Shown here: positions 12,436 to 24,500 of the stretch, one piece after another | How positions within the stretch are numbered: the first letter of the stretch is position 1 | Layout of the letters: every line of letters begins with the position of its first letter | From: Neodontobutis hainanensis | Lineage: Eukaryota; Chordata; Actinopteri; Gobiiformes; Odontobutidae | Length of the DNA stretch: 64,000 nucleotides | Direction of reading: 5' to 3' | NCBI GenBank assembly: GCA_024349245.1 | Contig: JALDNG010000089.1 | Coordinates: forward strand, 1,108,001-1,172,000 | Notes under the pieces: generated by a model | Database searches by the model: none | Told to the model about the DNA's origin: nothing | Seen by the model: only the letters and a program-made list of their open reading frames with translations | Position numbers and translations under genes: made by a program

Positions 12436-13529
12436 TTCATTTTTTTCATCAGCTGTTTAACTTGAACACAGGCCTATTGAAACCTGGGTTATATAAAAAG
12501 CATATAGCCTCTTTATATTTATATAACTCTAGGGTCATTATATCTTTTTAATATTGTGCTGTTTAATATGATGTCACTTTTTTACTGTAAAAGTTTATTT
12601 TGACAGTGTATGTAATTATGTATTAGTTATAAACATCAATTACTGTGGATTATTATAAAATATTTTTATTACACAATAAGAATGCGTATTATTATTTTAT
12701 TATTATACTTTACGACTGGCTCTGAGCTGAAAAATATTAACATATTTTAATTTGTGAGAAAACAGCATTTATTTTATGCCTAAGCTTTCCTCATTATTCA
12801 AACTTGGCTTTTAGAAATGTCTGATTAATTACGTGGTTAGGGTAAGGTTTCTTTGTTTATAATAAAACACTAATAGTTGTTAAATGGATATATATGTTAG
12901 ATTTACTTCTCCATTCTGTAACTTCTTTTACAAATTTAATATTACACTTTTTATGCTAAATTAAACATAGTCATCAGAATATTTAGATTGTAACAGCTGT
13001 AGGCAGCATTAAGGTCTTCTCAGTCTTTTTTATAGTATTTATTTTATAAAATCAGATATTTTACTGTAGATGTGTCTGGGGAAAGATTTATTGATTGGAT
13101 TTAAAAATCCAAGCCGATCAATAAATATATGTATGAATTATTGAAATACCCTCATAACTGTAAATAATATAGTACAGATTGCTTTCTGTTATTGTCCTTT
13201 GTCATGTGTTATTTTAGATTTACAGAAAAACTGCTTTTTCTTACGACAGACCTAAAGGTTTGCTGTGCATTTGAGAATGACTTGTTGAATGTGCACAAAA
13301 CTCAAGAAAACCGAACGAGAACAGCTCGTCTAATGTCCACCTGTTGTCTTTGCTGTTGACGTCAAAAACATGTTGTAAATGTGGAAAAGAGTGTTTGTGT
13401 CCAGGGCTTACCTTCATGGTGCAGAGGCAGCTTCATGGGGTTTTCCAGCAGAGACTTGAGGACACCGTGCGACGCCGGGGGCAGAAACGCCGGGTTGAGC
13501 TGCACGCAGTGTCGGGACATTTCCTCCAT
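4635..13529 (-). CDS. hlf: hepatic leukemia factor, PAR-bZIP transcription factor (4 coding exons)
   Basis: Coding exons on the minus strand are 13412-13529, 7820-8125, 5508-5722 and 4635-4850; they join in phase with GT-AG introns to 285 codons including stop (284 aa; human HLF is 295 aa). The start at 13529 gives MEEMSRHC, which matches the conserved HLF N-terminus. Exon 1 encodes the LLENPMKLPLHHE segment, exon 2 the WDKTLPYDGDGFQLEYMD activation region, exon 3 the PAR region (FDPRKRRFS, KPQPMIKKARK), and exon 4 the basic region (NNVAAKRSRDARR) and leucine zipper ending in AHGPL. The family binds D-box (TTAYGTAA-like) DNA as homo- or heterodimers with TEF and DBP in circadian and haematopoietic programmes (family knowledge). 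TEF and DBP fit worse at the N-terminus and exon 2. Whether this is hlfa or hlfb is not decided. Intron 1 carries a reverse-oriented LINE. Confidence 0.93.
5508..5722 (-). CDS. hlf: hlf exon 3: PAR domain
   Basis: Runs from LPNSRNTPSPIDPDSIQVP through the proline- and acid-rich region to IFIPEDLK. The acceptor is tctgaag and the donor is gtgagc. It enters with two bases of a split codon supplied with one base from exon 2, and leaves in phase 0. Confidence 0.93.
5810..5985 (-). repeat. 'aacctgttcagatccaact' degenerate repeat
   Basis: Imperfect 20-24 bp units such as aacctgttcagatccaac lie in hlf intron 3, next to exon 3. On the opposite strand this is the 'ggatttgaacaggttttag' family that recurs at 17.6, 25.1, 28.6 and 62.5 kb. 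Confidence 0.75.
7820..8125 (-). CDS. hlf: hlf exon 2: transactivation region
   Basis: 102 codons' worth of sequence (306 bp) containing SVPQSAFLGPTLWDKTLPY and EYMDLEEFLSENGI, the hallmark PAR-bZIP activation segments, followed by a P/T/S-rich tail less similar to mammals. Acceptor ttcccag, donor gtgagg. Confidence 0.93.
8360..10892 (-). mobile_element. Rex3/RTE-like non-LTR retrotransposon, decayed, in hlf intron 1
   Basis: On the minus strand the order is an endonuclease C-terminal part (STDHHLV, about 10079), a linker, a reverse transcriptase core (PLSPVLFIIFMDRI, LLFADDVVLLA, about 9090-9250) and an ORF C-terminus (RSLRDRVRCSV, ACPSGWRPRGRPRTRWRDYV, about 8400-8734). The 3' end has GATGGATG-type tandem repeats (8362-8378), as described for Rex3. 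Frameshifts and stops separate the parts, so it is inactive. The 9 bases catttaaac at 8351-8359 and 10893-10901 may be the target-site duplication; the 5' end is therefore an inference. Family assignment is from recognition only. Confidence 0.8.
12394..12432. repeat. (TA)n microsatellite
   Basis: About 19 TA dinucleotides inside a very AT-rich stretch of hlf intron 1 (11.1-13.3 kb). Apart from this I see nothing gene-like between the LINE and exon 1. Confidence 0.95.
13357..13364. promoter_or_regulatory. perfect CRE palindrome near hlf exon 1
   Basis: TGACGTCA lies 48 bp inside intron 1 from the exon 1 donor. CRE elements bind CREB/ATF proteins (known). Function here is only a suggestion from position; one 8-mer palindrome has limited weight. 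Confidence 0.35.
13412..13529 (-). CDS. hlf: hlf exon 1: start codon exon
   Basis: 39 codons plus one base, donor gtaagc. An in-frame ATG lies 81 bp upstream (at 13610), but the preferred start is 13529 because it aligns with the MEKMSRP-type start of vertebrate HLF. Confidence 0.88.
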
Positions 13530-13890
13530 CTCGCCTCCGTTTGTGGAGACCGCCGTCCCGGCCAGAGACAGGCACAACACCGGGTCAAAATGAGCCAAAA
13601 ACAGACGCAAAGCCGGCTGCGCTGAAGAGGAGAGGGTCTGAAGTCGTGGAGCTTACATGAGACAGAGACCGGGGGAAAGAGCGGGGCGTGAGGAGCGAGC
13701 AGCCGGGGGAGAGTGCGCTGAGAGGGGGACAGAGGAGTGGATGAGTCGGTGTCTGGAGCGGACAGCCGTGAGCGCGTGAATGAGAAACAGAGCTGACGTC
13801 TTACCGGGGCCAAACACCGAGGACAGAGACGGTCCGTCCCCCGGTCCACGTCCACACCCTCTGCTCCCGTTAACCCTGTGTGGTCCACAA
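13430..13890 (-). promoter_or_regulatory. CpG-rich 5' region of hlf
   Basis: GC- and CpG-rich sequence surrounds exon 1 and extends 360 bp upstream, contrasting with AT-rich flanks. On the gene strand a good donor (CCCCG before gtaaga, exon end at 13805) suggests an alternative 5' exon or promoter. The 151- and 83-codon open frames here are in the CpG island and show no protein similarity I recognise. Confidence 0.5.
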
Positions 13891-13953
13891 CAGGGGCGGA
13901 ACAAGAGAGGGCTGTCTGGGGAGGGGAGCCTACATTTTAATAGCTTTAGTCAC

Positions 13954-13958
<5 letters not shown>

Positions 13959-14017
<59 letters not shown>
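13959..14017. repeat. (TA)n microsatellite
   Basis: About 29 TA dinucleotides immediately upstream of a LINE fragment. Confidence 0.95.
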
Positions 14018-14018
<1 letters not shown>

Positions 14019-14285
14019 CTTGAGAAATACCAAGGGCTCAGAGAAGAGCTGGAAAAGACTTGGAAGGTGAAGGCGACAGTGGTGCCCGTGGTCATCGGAG
14101 CACTCGGGGCAGTGACCCCCAAACTGGAAGAGTGGCTTGAGCAGATCCCTGGAAGAACACCAGACATCTCGGTCCAGAAAAGTGCAGTACTAGGAACAGC
14201 AAAGATACTGCGCAGAGCCCACAAGCTCCCAGGCCTCGAAGGATGAGACCACCCGCGGAGGGTGAAGGACAAAGTTTTATATAAT
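14018..14285 (+). mobile_element. C-terminal fragment of a fish non-LTR retrotransposon ORF
   Basis: The plus strand reads KYQGLREELEKTWKVK, then VVPVVIGALGAVTPKLEEWL and KSAVLGTAKILRRAHKL. I recognise this as the tail of a repetitive fish LINE-type ORF. It is cut on the left by the TA microsatellite and ends near the stop after LPGLEG. Exact family not determined. Confidence 0.6.
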
Positions 14286-15094
14286 CTTGGGAAATGAATA
14301 GTTAACTCTGTACAGCCATAATAAAGGGAACTACTGTATATAGTAAACATTTACATTTACATTACATTTACATTACTTTTTTTTTTAATAAAAGAGATAG
14401 AAAGAAAGTAGAATTCAGGGTTTGTCAGTTTGGTGTTGACGGAAGATATGTGTTTTTAGGCGTTTTTTAAAGATGGCTACAGAATCTGCTGATCTTGTAG
14501 CGATCCAGAGAAAGTATGTGAGAGTAATTTTTGGGATGGTACCACCAGATGTTTATTTGCAGAGCGTATCAACAAGAGTAAGAAAAGGTCAATTTAATTA
14601 ATATGTAAAAAGTTGTTATTAACTGGAACTGTTTTGGTCACTCTTCAAACCGTCCTTAAAAACAATTTCTTGTTCTTCAAAAAGTTTTAAATGTCTTGAA
14701 TAATAAAGGATTCAAATTACATATTAAAGATTAAATAAATATTTAAACAACTTCTGTAATTTACTGTAACTGTCTTTAGTTTGTTTTTAGAAAAGTAAAT
14801 AATTATGACATAGGACAAATATATTCACTCAAACCCACTTTGAGGAAGGTATGTTTCTGGACCAAAGTCAGGTTGAGTTTTTCTAGATTTCTGTTGGTAC
14901 ATGGGACAAAGAACTTAAAACCCTGTCAGTCCTGATGTCACACCTTCAGCAAACGCACAATAATTGATAAATAAACAAACCAGTTTTATAATAACCTCTT
15001 CATCAGGTCAAACTGCTCCAGGAGCAGGATGTGCAGCAGAATACACTAAACACACGAAGAAAGACAAGCTCCAGACAGGATTGTTATTGACCTA

Positions 15095-15530
15095 GTCTAG
15101 TCCTTGTTTAGACCTGGTCAAGTCCTGGTTTAGGCCCGGTTTAGTCCCAGTTCAGACCCAGTTTAGACACGGTTTAGACCCTGTTAAGACTTGGTTTAGT
15201 CCTGGTTCTTCCCTGGTTAAGACCCGGTTCAGACCTGGTTTAGACCTGGTTTAGTCTGGTTTAGACCTGGTTTAGTCTGGTTTAGACCTGGTTTAGACCT
15301 GGTTTAGTCTGGTTTAGACCTGGTTTAGTCTGGTTTAGACCTGGTTTAGTCTGGTTTAGACCTGGTTTAGACCTGGTTTAGACCTGGTTTAGTCTGGTTT
15401 AGACCTGGTTTAGTCTGGTTTAGACCTGGTTTAGACCTGGTTTAGTCTGGTTTAGACCTGGTTTAGACCTGGTTTAGTCTGGTTTAGACCTGGTTTAGAC
15501 CTGGTTTAGTCTGGTTTAGACCTGGTTTCT
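15095..15530. repeat. ggtttagacctggtttagtct minisatellite
   Basis: About 430 bp of ggtttagacct and ggtttagtct units in near-perfect tandem from 15230 on and more degenerate at the left edge. It lies in the hlf-stxbp4 intergenic region, which otherwise (13.9-17.3 kb) holds LINE fragments and unique AT-rich DNA with no exon I can support. Confidence 0.9.
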
Positions 15531-15869
15531 GCTAAACGACAAAATTATGAGTTGTTGTATTGGCTCCTTTAACGGCCTGTCCTATGTCTCTGAGTTTGTT
15601 TTTCTCGGTGAAAAGCACATGAGGTTCAATGTGACCGGTCTGGAGTGGGAGGAGGGGGAGAGGAGGGGGAGGAAGAGGAGGAGCCCGGGACACTCTGGCA
15701 GCTGATTGGATTAAAGTAGGTCAGCCTGAAGCCTCTCGTGTGAGCCACATGTTTGTCTGAGCGATGTCTCAGAGTGGATTAGTTTGTTTGGGAAATAAAA
15801 GCGACTCTAAGCAGTTACTAATTAAAAAACACATTTACAGGTTCCTCTCAGACCTTATATATGGAGCCC

Positions 15870-16240
15870 ACCTTTGACCCGGGGTCGTGGGGTCAGCAGT
15901 CTAAACAGGGAGACCCAGAATCCCCCCTCCCCAGACACTTCCTTCAGCTCTGAGGAAATACTTTGGTCTTAGGTTTTCCCAGGGACCTCTCTCAGTGGGA
16001 CATTCACACCTTTCAGGGACAGTCCAGGAGGCTCCTCTTCATCAGAGCTTTACCATAACCCTAGCCCAGCTCCACCCTGCAGAGGAAAGGCATCATCCCC
16101 TTCGTCATTACCCACAGCTCATGATCAGAGGTCCATCCCTGAGCACGCAGAAGGTCCAGGTTTGAGCCGACAACATCCATAAAACCCAAAGATGATCCTG
16201 TGGACCCCAGAGTTTCCCCTGAAATACATACTTTTACCTT
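15870..16240 (-). mobile_element. old Rex3-like LINE 3' fragment
   Basis: The order of short matches (gacccggggtcgtggggtc, agcagtctaaacaggg, gacacttccttcagctc, gggacattcacacc) parallels 8390-8590 of the better preserved Rex3-like copy in the same orientation. It is heavily diverged and non-coding. Confidence 0.55.
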
Positions 16241-17181
16241 TCCTTTAGTTTAACAATAGACCCAGGATTATTAGTGACTGAAAAGTAACTCTCTGTAATG
16301 TCATTTTTAATTCAAAACTTCTAAATGTCAAGAAATCACAAAATAAAGCCTAAACCTGAACAAACCCAGCCCTTGTTCCGTTTGTAGATAAAGCATTAAT
16401 AGAAGCTGCAGAATGTTTTGAGCCTGAGGCAGAATCTATCAACACTTTTTTTCCTTGTTTCTCGTTCAAATCTAAAAATATGTCCAACACAAACCCCACG
16501 CAGAGAAAAAAACAAAACAAAGGTCTTAAACTGGAGCCTATTTGAGTAAATCCAGGAATAATCTGGTTACAGATGAGTCTGAATGTGTTCCTGTAGAAAA
16601 GGAGCAGTAACAGTTTTCCAAATGAAATGTAAAAAGTGGATTGATATTAAATGTTCCAATAAAAATCACAAACACATTAACAAACGGTCGTTAATGAATG
16701 AAACATAGGAAACACTTACAGGTGTAAACTACAGACCTTGTTTTTAAACATTTCAGGGAAACTATTTGTAGCTATGTTAAATAAATATATATTTAAGCCA
16801 TATGGGTCCAAAGTCTGGCCCGGGGGCCAAACATGGTCCAAAGTGAGAGTTTATGTGGCCCTCATCTTCAGTAATAAAATGTTTAAGAACCCTACAGCAG
16901 CAGCTTCATTAATCATTAAATGTATATTGAGCAGTAAACAGGCTCAAGTTTTTCCAAAATGAAAAAACATTAAGGCTTTAAAGGCTGTGTGTTTACTTAA
17001 TTAAAATGTTTTGGAACTTTTTAAATATTTGTGTATTAAATAGGTATTATGTGTCCCAGGTTCTTATCTTGAGCCTCAGATGTGAACAGTGTTCTCGTCT
17101 GTTTCAGTAAAAAAACTACTAATCTAAAAACACAGGGAAGGATTCAGACAAGATCAGCAAAATATTATATATATGTATTAT

Positions 17182-17187
17182 TTTATT
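17182..17187 (-). terminator. candidate stxbp4 polyadenylation signal
   Basis: AATAAA on the gene strand about 200 bp after the stop codon, in AT-rich sequence. Other A-rich candidates are nearby. Confidence 0.35.
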
Positions 17188-17389
17188 ATTCTTTTAAATT
17201 ATACTGACTTTTTAAATTCAGTTTTATGATGTCAATAGCCACAAATGGAAAAAACTTTGGTAAAAAAACTTTCTATCAAACAACCTTTCCATTGAAACAA
17301 AGCAACACAACAGACTTCTCAATTCTAATTTGAATGAAAATAAACGTGGAAAAGAAAGGTGTGTGTAGCACTGGTAAAAGAAGAGAGGT

Positions 17390-18571
17390 CTACATCTCTG
17401 TCTCCACAGACGAACTTGGACGCTTTTCTGTTGTCCCTTCGTCTCGATCCTGAGTCTCTTTTGTCGGAGAAACTCTGCCGACGCTCGGATCAGGAAGAGT
17501 CCAGGACGTGGTCTGGGTCACATGACTGGGACAGGAAGAAAAACAAAAGTAAAAGCAAAGAATTTGAACAGATTTGAGATGGATTTGAACAGGTTTTAGT
17601 TGGATTTGAACAGATTTTAAATGGATTTGAACAGGTTTAATTGGATTTGACTACTGCCTACAACAGTTGTTTGTGTTAAAACAACTCTTTTTTTTAAACT
17701 AATGTAAAACGTTTTTGCCATTGTGTAAACTTTACTTAAAATAATTACGTACTATTTACTCAAACACCGCTCTGGCTGTTTCTCATTTAAACAGAAGGAT
17801 ACAGAGCTACAAGACAAATTACCGTAATTTCCGGACTATAAGCCGCAACTTATTTCCCACACTTTGAACCTCGCATCTTAAACAACGACGCGGCTAATAT
17901 ATGGATTTCCACTATCATCCGCGGGTTTCGAAAGGCTGGACTGCTGCATGTTGAAGAGGGCTCAGCGGGGGATTTGCCTCCGGAAAGTGACGAGAGCGAC
18001 AATAAAAACGATCCAATATCGGATGAAGCAATTCTGAGGCTATTCAACTCCGACACCGAAGGAGATGACTTCAGTGGTTTCAGTGCACAGGAGGAGGAAG
18101 ATAGTGACCAATGACTTTATTGGTAGGCTACTGTTTACTGCTAATTTTTTTTTAAAAGCCAGTTTATTTTTGTTACAAGCCGTGTTTTGTTAAAGCCTGT
18201 GTAAAGTTCATCTGTTTCAATGTACCGGTAGGCACCTGCGGCTTATAGACATGTGCGGCTTATTTAATGTTCAAAATAATAATTTTATAAAAATAAAAAT
18301 TCAGTGGGTGCGGCTTATATTCAGGTGTGCTCAATAGTCCGGAAATTATGGTAATCAGCAACTACGATTTCTACACCCTTCACCCAAACAAAGATTTTTG
18401 TAGAATCAGCAGAAGCTGGGCAGACTTTTTCAAATAGAGCGACTAGAACAGAGTCAGATCACGTCTGAAGCGCTCAAGTGAGTGTAATTATATCCATCGG
18501 TCTAGAGTCTTACTTGATGTAGTACTTGAGCCCTTCGACGGTGTAGGCCTCCTCCCATCCGTACGGCAGAG
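17390..18571 (-). CDS. stxbp4: stxbp4 exons 21-22: WW domain and C-terminus
   Basis: Exon 21 (18514-18571) encodes LPYGWEEAYTVEGLKYYI and exon 22 (17390-17525) NHVTQTTSWTLPDP then a Ser/Thr/Glu-rich tail ending ETEM. Together they form one WW domain with its two signature Trp residues. Exon 21 is only 58 bp and is easily missed by open-frame searches. The intron between holds a pogo-like transposon remnant. Confidence 0.92.
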
Positions 18572-21500
18572 CTGAGGATTCAGGACACAGACGTCATCAG
18601 CAATGTCGTGGGTAGCACAGATTCAGCAGGATCCAGACAAAAAACAATTTATGGACAAAAAGCAGACATTTTTATTTAAATGTAGTTGTAGACAGATAAT
18701 TAGAAACAAAGACCAGTGCCCTGCGAATAACTGGCCACTGTCCAGGGTGTACCCCGCCTCAGGCCCAAAGCTGCTGGGATAGGCTCCAGTCACCCGTGAC
18801 CCCTAATGGGACAAAGCGGTAGAAAATGAATGAATGAATGACCAGTGTTTGAATAGTCCAGAGTTAGTCCAGTGTTAGGCCAGGTCCAGGCTCATGGAGG
18901 TCAGGTTGTCAGTTTCCTCTTTTTATGTTCAACTCTTGTTTGGACAGAATGAGGCCAGAGAAGATCACATTTCCACTCTGTATTTAAATTATCTGCGTTG
19001 CAGTTTTCCAGCATATGCCTCAGATGAACAAGGCCAAAAGTCTCTTAACCCTGTTTTTTTTCTAATAAAAGTGTCTGAGGCTCAATGTCTGCCCCAAGGT
19101 GGAGGACGGAAAAATGAGAAATGCCGCTCGGAAACAGAGCTTTGTGGAAAACGCCCTCCTTGTGACAATACAAGCTTTTATTCTGAAATGTGAGCAGGCG
19201 GACAGCTGAGCGAGCACGTACACAGGGCTTGACTTAAGATCAGGAATAGCCTACTGCAGGATTCAGAGGGAAACTGCACAGCTTTGTGGGGAACTTTTCC
19301 AAAATGTTGGAAATATAAAGAGTTTTTTTAAAGTTGAGTTTTACAACAGACATGAAAATACAGCTTCAAATTAGGAGACATAAAGGGAAAGGCCTTAGAA
19401 AATAAAGGAAATTATAACTATTGTACGACAGAAATAGTAAAAGTTCGTTCAACCAAATCATTCATTATAATGTAACATCTTAAGGCTAAATTACGGCTCA
19501 TAAACTAAAATAATAACTATAAGTTGTATTCAGTACTTTTTTGTTCCATTTATTTTGAGGTTTTCTGTTTTAGTTGGAGCTAAATGAAGCCCGCCTCAGG
19601 TCCAAAGCTGTGGGACACACTCCAGTAACCGGACCTCTAACGGGAATAAGTGTTTGAAGAGAAATTATTGATTATTATACATATTTATGTCCATTACAGT
19701 ATTCTCAACAACTGTCCTACATCTGTCTTTCATTGTTCTTTTTCTGATCCTGTCACATGCAAGGCACCAATGTTTAGTTTTATTTCACAATAATTTCAGC
19801 TCCATGTTTGGATTTCTCAACAGCTAAAAAACAAAACAAAACAAACAATATTGCACGGCAAAATGAAATGTTTCTTGCACATTTTAATAGTTGAATAAAA
19901 CCAGCTTCAGACATAAACCCAGTGACACCGTGTGATGTCAAACCTGTTCAAAACTCTCTGGTTACAAAAGCAGCAGTTTCCAGGCAACGGCAGCAGCGAG
20001 AGCCACAGGTGACCGTCTGCAACAAACGCTGACCCACATTCAGTCTCGCAGCAGAAAGAGATGTTACGTAACGCGCCCACACTTCGATTAACGCTGCTAT
20101 AAACGCTCAGGGAAAACGAGGTGAGTGTGTCACAGCCCACATTAGAGAGAACTTGAGTCACACGCAAGTCATCGAGCACAAATAAAGACGAGAGGGAAAT
20201 CAAGGACAACGCAAGAGGAATATACTGGAGGGATGTTATCTGATCAAAGATTAGATTTTTTTTACGACGCACAAGAAATCCTGTTTCATGTCCAACACAG
20301 TTTCTTTAATAAAACAGACAAAGCATTATTATTCATCAGTCTTACTTTATATTTCATTTATCTTTGAAGACATTTACACAAATATTCATCGTCACAAGAT
20401 CTTCTGACATTAACATCTTTTTAAAGTCTCCAAATGTTTCCAGTGTTTTTTAAAAAAACAATTCAGAGACTGCTTTAAAAACAATTCAAACAACCGTTCA
20501 TTCAGCACAGATAGTTTCTCGTCTCACTTTAAACCATTTCAGTAATCTTTTACAAAATATACATCATCTCTTTCTAAAAATATTTCTTTCTGTATGAATA
20601 ATATTAGTAAATGCATGTTGACAGTTTCTGGAGGACGTTCATGATAAACACATCCGTTAAACTCGAGCAGAGGCGAGCATTTGATTGGAGAGGATGATAT
20701 TTCTACATCTGAACTTTGTCTAAAGCACAGACGCTACACACAGAGCTGACAACAGAGGGAGTGGTGAGAGTTACTGACTGTAGACACTGCATTAGAGAAG
20801 AACAAAGGGAAGATAAAAGACAACGTCAAGGTTTAGTTGTTTGTTCATCTTGTCTCTGTTAAGGTTTAAAAAAGGTCTAAGGATGTGTTCACACAAGGCT
20901 TGTTTGGTTTGGTCCAGTCCTCATCATTATTGTGAGAAAAACATTCGTAGATGTTTAATCTCTCAAACCCGTCCCTGAGAAAACCCCAACTGTGTCTGGA
21001 CCATACAACTTTTCCTGCTTTTATACACCTAAGGCTTGAATAATGAAACTGAACCTGTCATCCAAAAAATTACATGAAGTTTAAAGCTGACGTCTGTAGA
21101 TGTACGTCTGTAGATGTGACGTCTGTAGATTTACGTCTGTAGATGTGACGTCTGTAGATGTACGTCTGTAGATGTACGTCTGTAGATGTGACGTCTGTAG
21201 ATTTACGTCTGTAGATGTTACGTCTGTAGATGTACGTCTGTAGATGTACGTCTGTAGATGTGACGTCTGTAGATTTACGTCTGTAGATGTTACGTCTGTA
21301 GATGTACGTCTGTAGATGTACGTCTGTAGATTTCCGTCTGTAGATGTTACGTCTGTAGATGTACATCTGTAGATGTGACGTCTGTAGATGTACGTCTGTA
21401 GATGTTACGTCTGTAGATGTACGTCTGTAGGTGTACGTCTGTAAGTGTATGTCTGTAGATGTTACGTCTGTAGATATACGTCTGTAGGTGTACGTCTGTA

Positions 21501-24500
21501 GATGTACGTCTGTAGATGTTGCGTCTGTAGATGTACGTCTGTAGATGTACATCTGTAGATGTACGTCTGTAGATGTTACGTCTGTAGATATACGTCTGTA
21601 GGTGTGACGTCTGTAGATGTGACGTCTGTAAATGTTACGTCTGTAGATGTTACGTCTGTAGATGCACGTCTGTAGATGTGACGTCTGTAAGTGTATGTCT
21701 GTAGATGTTACGTCTGTAGATATACGTCTGTAGGTGTACGTCTGTAGATGTACGTCTGTAGATGTGATGTCTGTAGATGTACGTCTGTAGATGTACGTCT
21801 GTAGATGTTGCGTCTGTAGATGTGACGTCTGTAGATGTATGTCTGTAGATGTGACGTCTGTAGATGTATGTCTGTAGATGTGATGTCTGTAGATGTGACG
21901 TCTGTAGATGTACGTCTGTAGATGTGACGTCTGTAGATGTACGTCTGTAGATGTTACGTCTGTAGATGTTACGTCTGTAGATGTGATGTCTGTAGATGTA
22001 CGTCTGTAGATGTTACGTCTGTAGATGTGACGTCTGTAGATGTACGTCTGTAGATGTTACGTCTGTAGATGTACGCCTGTAGATGTGACGTCTGTAGATG
22101 TTACGTCTGTAGATGTACGTCTGTAGATGTACGTCTGTAGATGTTACGTCTGTAGATGTGACGCCTGTAGATGTACGTCTGTAGATGTTACGTCTGTAAA
22201 TGTACGTCTGTAAATATGACGTCTGTAGATGTACGTCTGTAGATGTACATCTCTAGATGTTACGTCTGTAAATATGACGTCTGTAGATGTACGTCTGTAG
22301 ATGTTACGTCTGTAGATGTACGTCTGTAGGTGTACGTCTCTAGATGTTACGTCTGAAGATGTTCGTCTGTAGGTGTACGTCTGTAGATGTTAAGTCTGTA
22401 GATGTACGTCTGTAGATGTTACGTCTGTAGATGTACATCTGTAGATGTTACGTCTGTAGGTGTACATCTCTAGATGTTACGTCTGTAAATGTGACGTCTG
22501 TAGATGTCTGTCTGTAGATGTTACGTCTTTAGATGTACATCTCTAGATGTTACGTCTGTAAATGTGACGTCTGTAGATGTCTGTCTGTAGATGTTACGTC
22601 TTTAGATGTATGTCTGTAGATGTACGTCTGTAGATGTATGTCTGTAGGTGTACGTTTCTAGATGTTACGTCTGTAGGTGTTGGTCTGTAGGTGTACGTCT
22701 GTAGATGTACCTCTGTAGATGTTACGTCTGTAGATGTACATTTGTAGATGTTACGTCTGTAGATGTACGTCTGTAGATGTTACGTCTCTAGATGTTACGT
22801 CTGTAGATGTACGTCTGTAGATGTTACGTCTGTAGATGTACCTCTGTAGATGTTACGTCTGTAGATGTTACGTCTGTAGAGCTGTGGTCCGTTTCCAGTG
22901 CCTCTGCTTCAATGAGAACCAGGACTAAAGTGAACTAAACGAGTGGTTTGTGTGAACACAGCCTCAGAGGAGAACCCAACCAGGGAAACATTACTAAGAC
23001 TGCTTTTCAGAAGGCAAATACTCAAAGTGAAGTTGTGCGTTTCTGTCAGTGTTTGGACTAAATACTGGTTTGAGCTGGAGCACAAGAGCAGAAGGTGAGT
23101 CTCGGGGAGAAGCTGCAGGTTGACTGCATCTGCGTCTGAGGAGGAGCCGGTCTCAGAAGGTTAAAGCTGAAAACAGGGAAAGAGGATCTTATAGTGGACT
23201 CATGCAGGAAAACAACACAAGAGCATGCAACATGACGGATCAGTTTAGCTCATACGAGTGAAAGTCAGTGGGCTTTACTGTGCTTTTAAGAGAGAGGTGA
23301 CAGGGACAAGAGCAGGACTTCACAGAAACCACCATTGACTCTACACACGGCTGCTCTACAGTTTAGAACCTATACATCTGTTTTTCAGCGGCTTTAGGCT
23401 GTTTCTAAACACATTATAAAGAAAAGAATAGCACAGAGTGTTAGGGTTTAAAGGGAAAGTGAAAAGAAAGCAGTGTTTTAATCAAACAAAGCCTTTTCTC
23501 TGACTGGCATTACATTTACAGTCAGTACATGTGGCAACGGCTGCAAAAACTTTAGATTTTCAAACATTTAACACAAATGACTTTCATTAAAGGGGTTTAT
23601 TGAGAATAGCTACAAATATATTCCAACGTTTCCACATCAAAGTGAAAAAAAACTGATGCGTCCCAATTTTACTGGTTTTAAAATGTTTAATGTTAAAGGT
23701 AAAGTATGTGAGCCGTACTCACAGTCAACCTCAATGATAGAGCGCACCGTCCGACTCAGTTCTTTCGCCTCTTGAGCCAAAGACGCAGCAGTCCACGAGC
23801 TGCTCTTCCTGAAGCGAGGAGCGCCCCCTGGTGACGAGCCCACTTTCACGTCTCCGGAACTGCACACAAAAGTAAAATACAAAAAAAAAAAAAAACGTGA
23901 GCAACAAAGTTGGATCTGAGCATATAGAACTCTCAGTTGTTTTTCTAAATTCTCAGACAAAAAGAGCTAGTGTCTACAGCTCCTAGAAAACCTACTTTCA
24001 ACACAGGTGAAGCGCAGCAGTAAAGGGTAAAGACGGAGAGTGACCAGTTTTCTTCTAGTGACCATTGAGCCATTCAACATGGCTAACTCCAGTGCAAACA
24101 CCTTGGATAAGATTCAGTTTTTACCTCAACCTATTTGTCAGTAATTCAATATGAACAGGTTTTAGATGGATTTTAATATAGAAATATAAAAGATAATGAT
24201 ATTGACCGATAAATATTTGTCTTTGTGCATCTGGTGGAGTTTTGACATTTCTGATGTTTTGTTGAAGACAGGTAAAAAGTGAGGCAGTTGCCATGGAAAC
24301 ACGGTGGAAACACGGTGGACAGGACTGCTGTGTTATGAAACGGGAGCCGTGTCCCACTGACCTCAGCCCAGTGACTTCTTTAAAAACACATATAACAGCA
24401 GAATAAAAGCAGATGGCCTCGATAAAAGACACCGCTTACACAACAGACTCCATCAGATAAAAAAACTCCCAAGAACTGGTTTAGGACACTTTTACAAACA

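Noticed and set aside
13433..13888. 151-codon minus-strand frame overlapping hlf exon 1
   Set aside because: Different frame from the recognised HLF N-terminus, in CpG-rich DNA; a shadow frame.
15230..15530. Interstitial telomere repeats
   Set aside because: The motif GGTTTAGACCT/GGTTTAGTCT is not TTAGGG and has 10-11 bp period.
19907..20272. 121-codon minus-strand frame in stxbp4 intron 20
   Set aside because: No recognisable domain, no splice phase match to neighbouring exons, and the flanking exons join directly.
21070..21552. 160-codon minus-strand frame TDVHLQTYIYRRN
   Set aside because: Produced by the 14-15 bp minisatellite; no start context or similarity.
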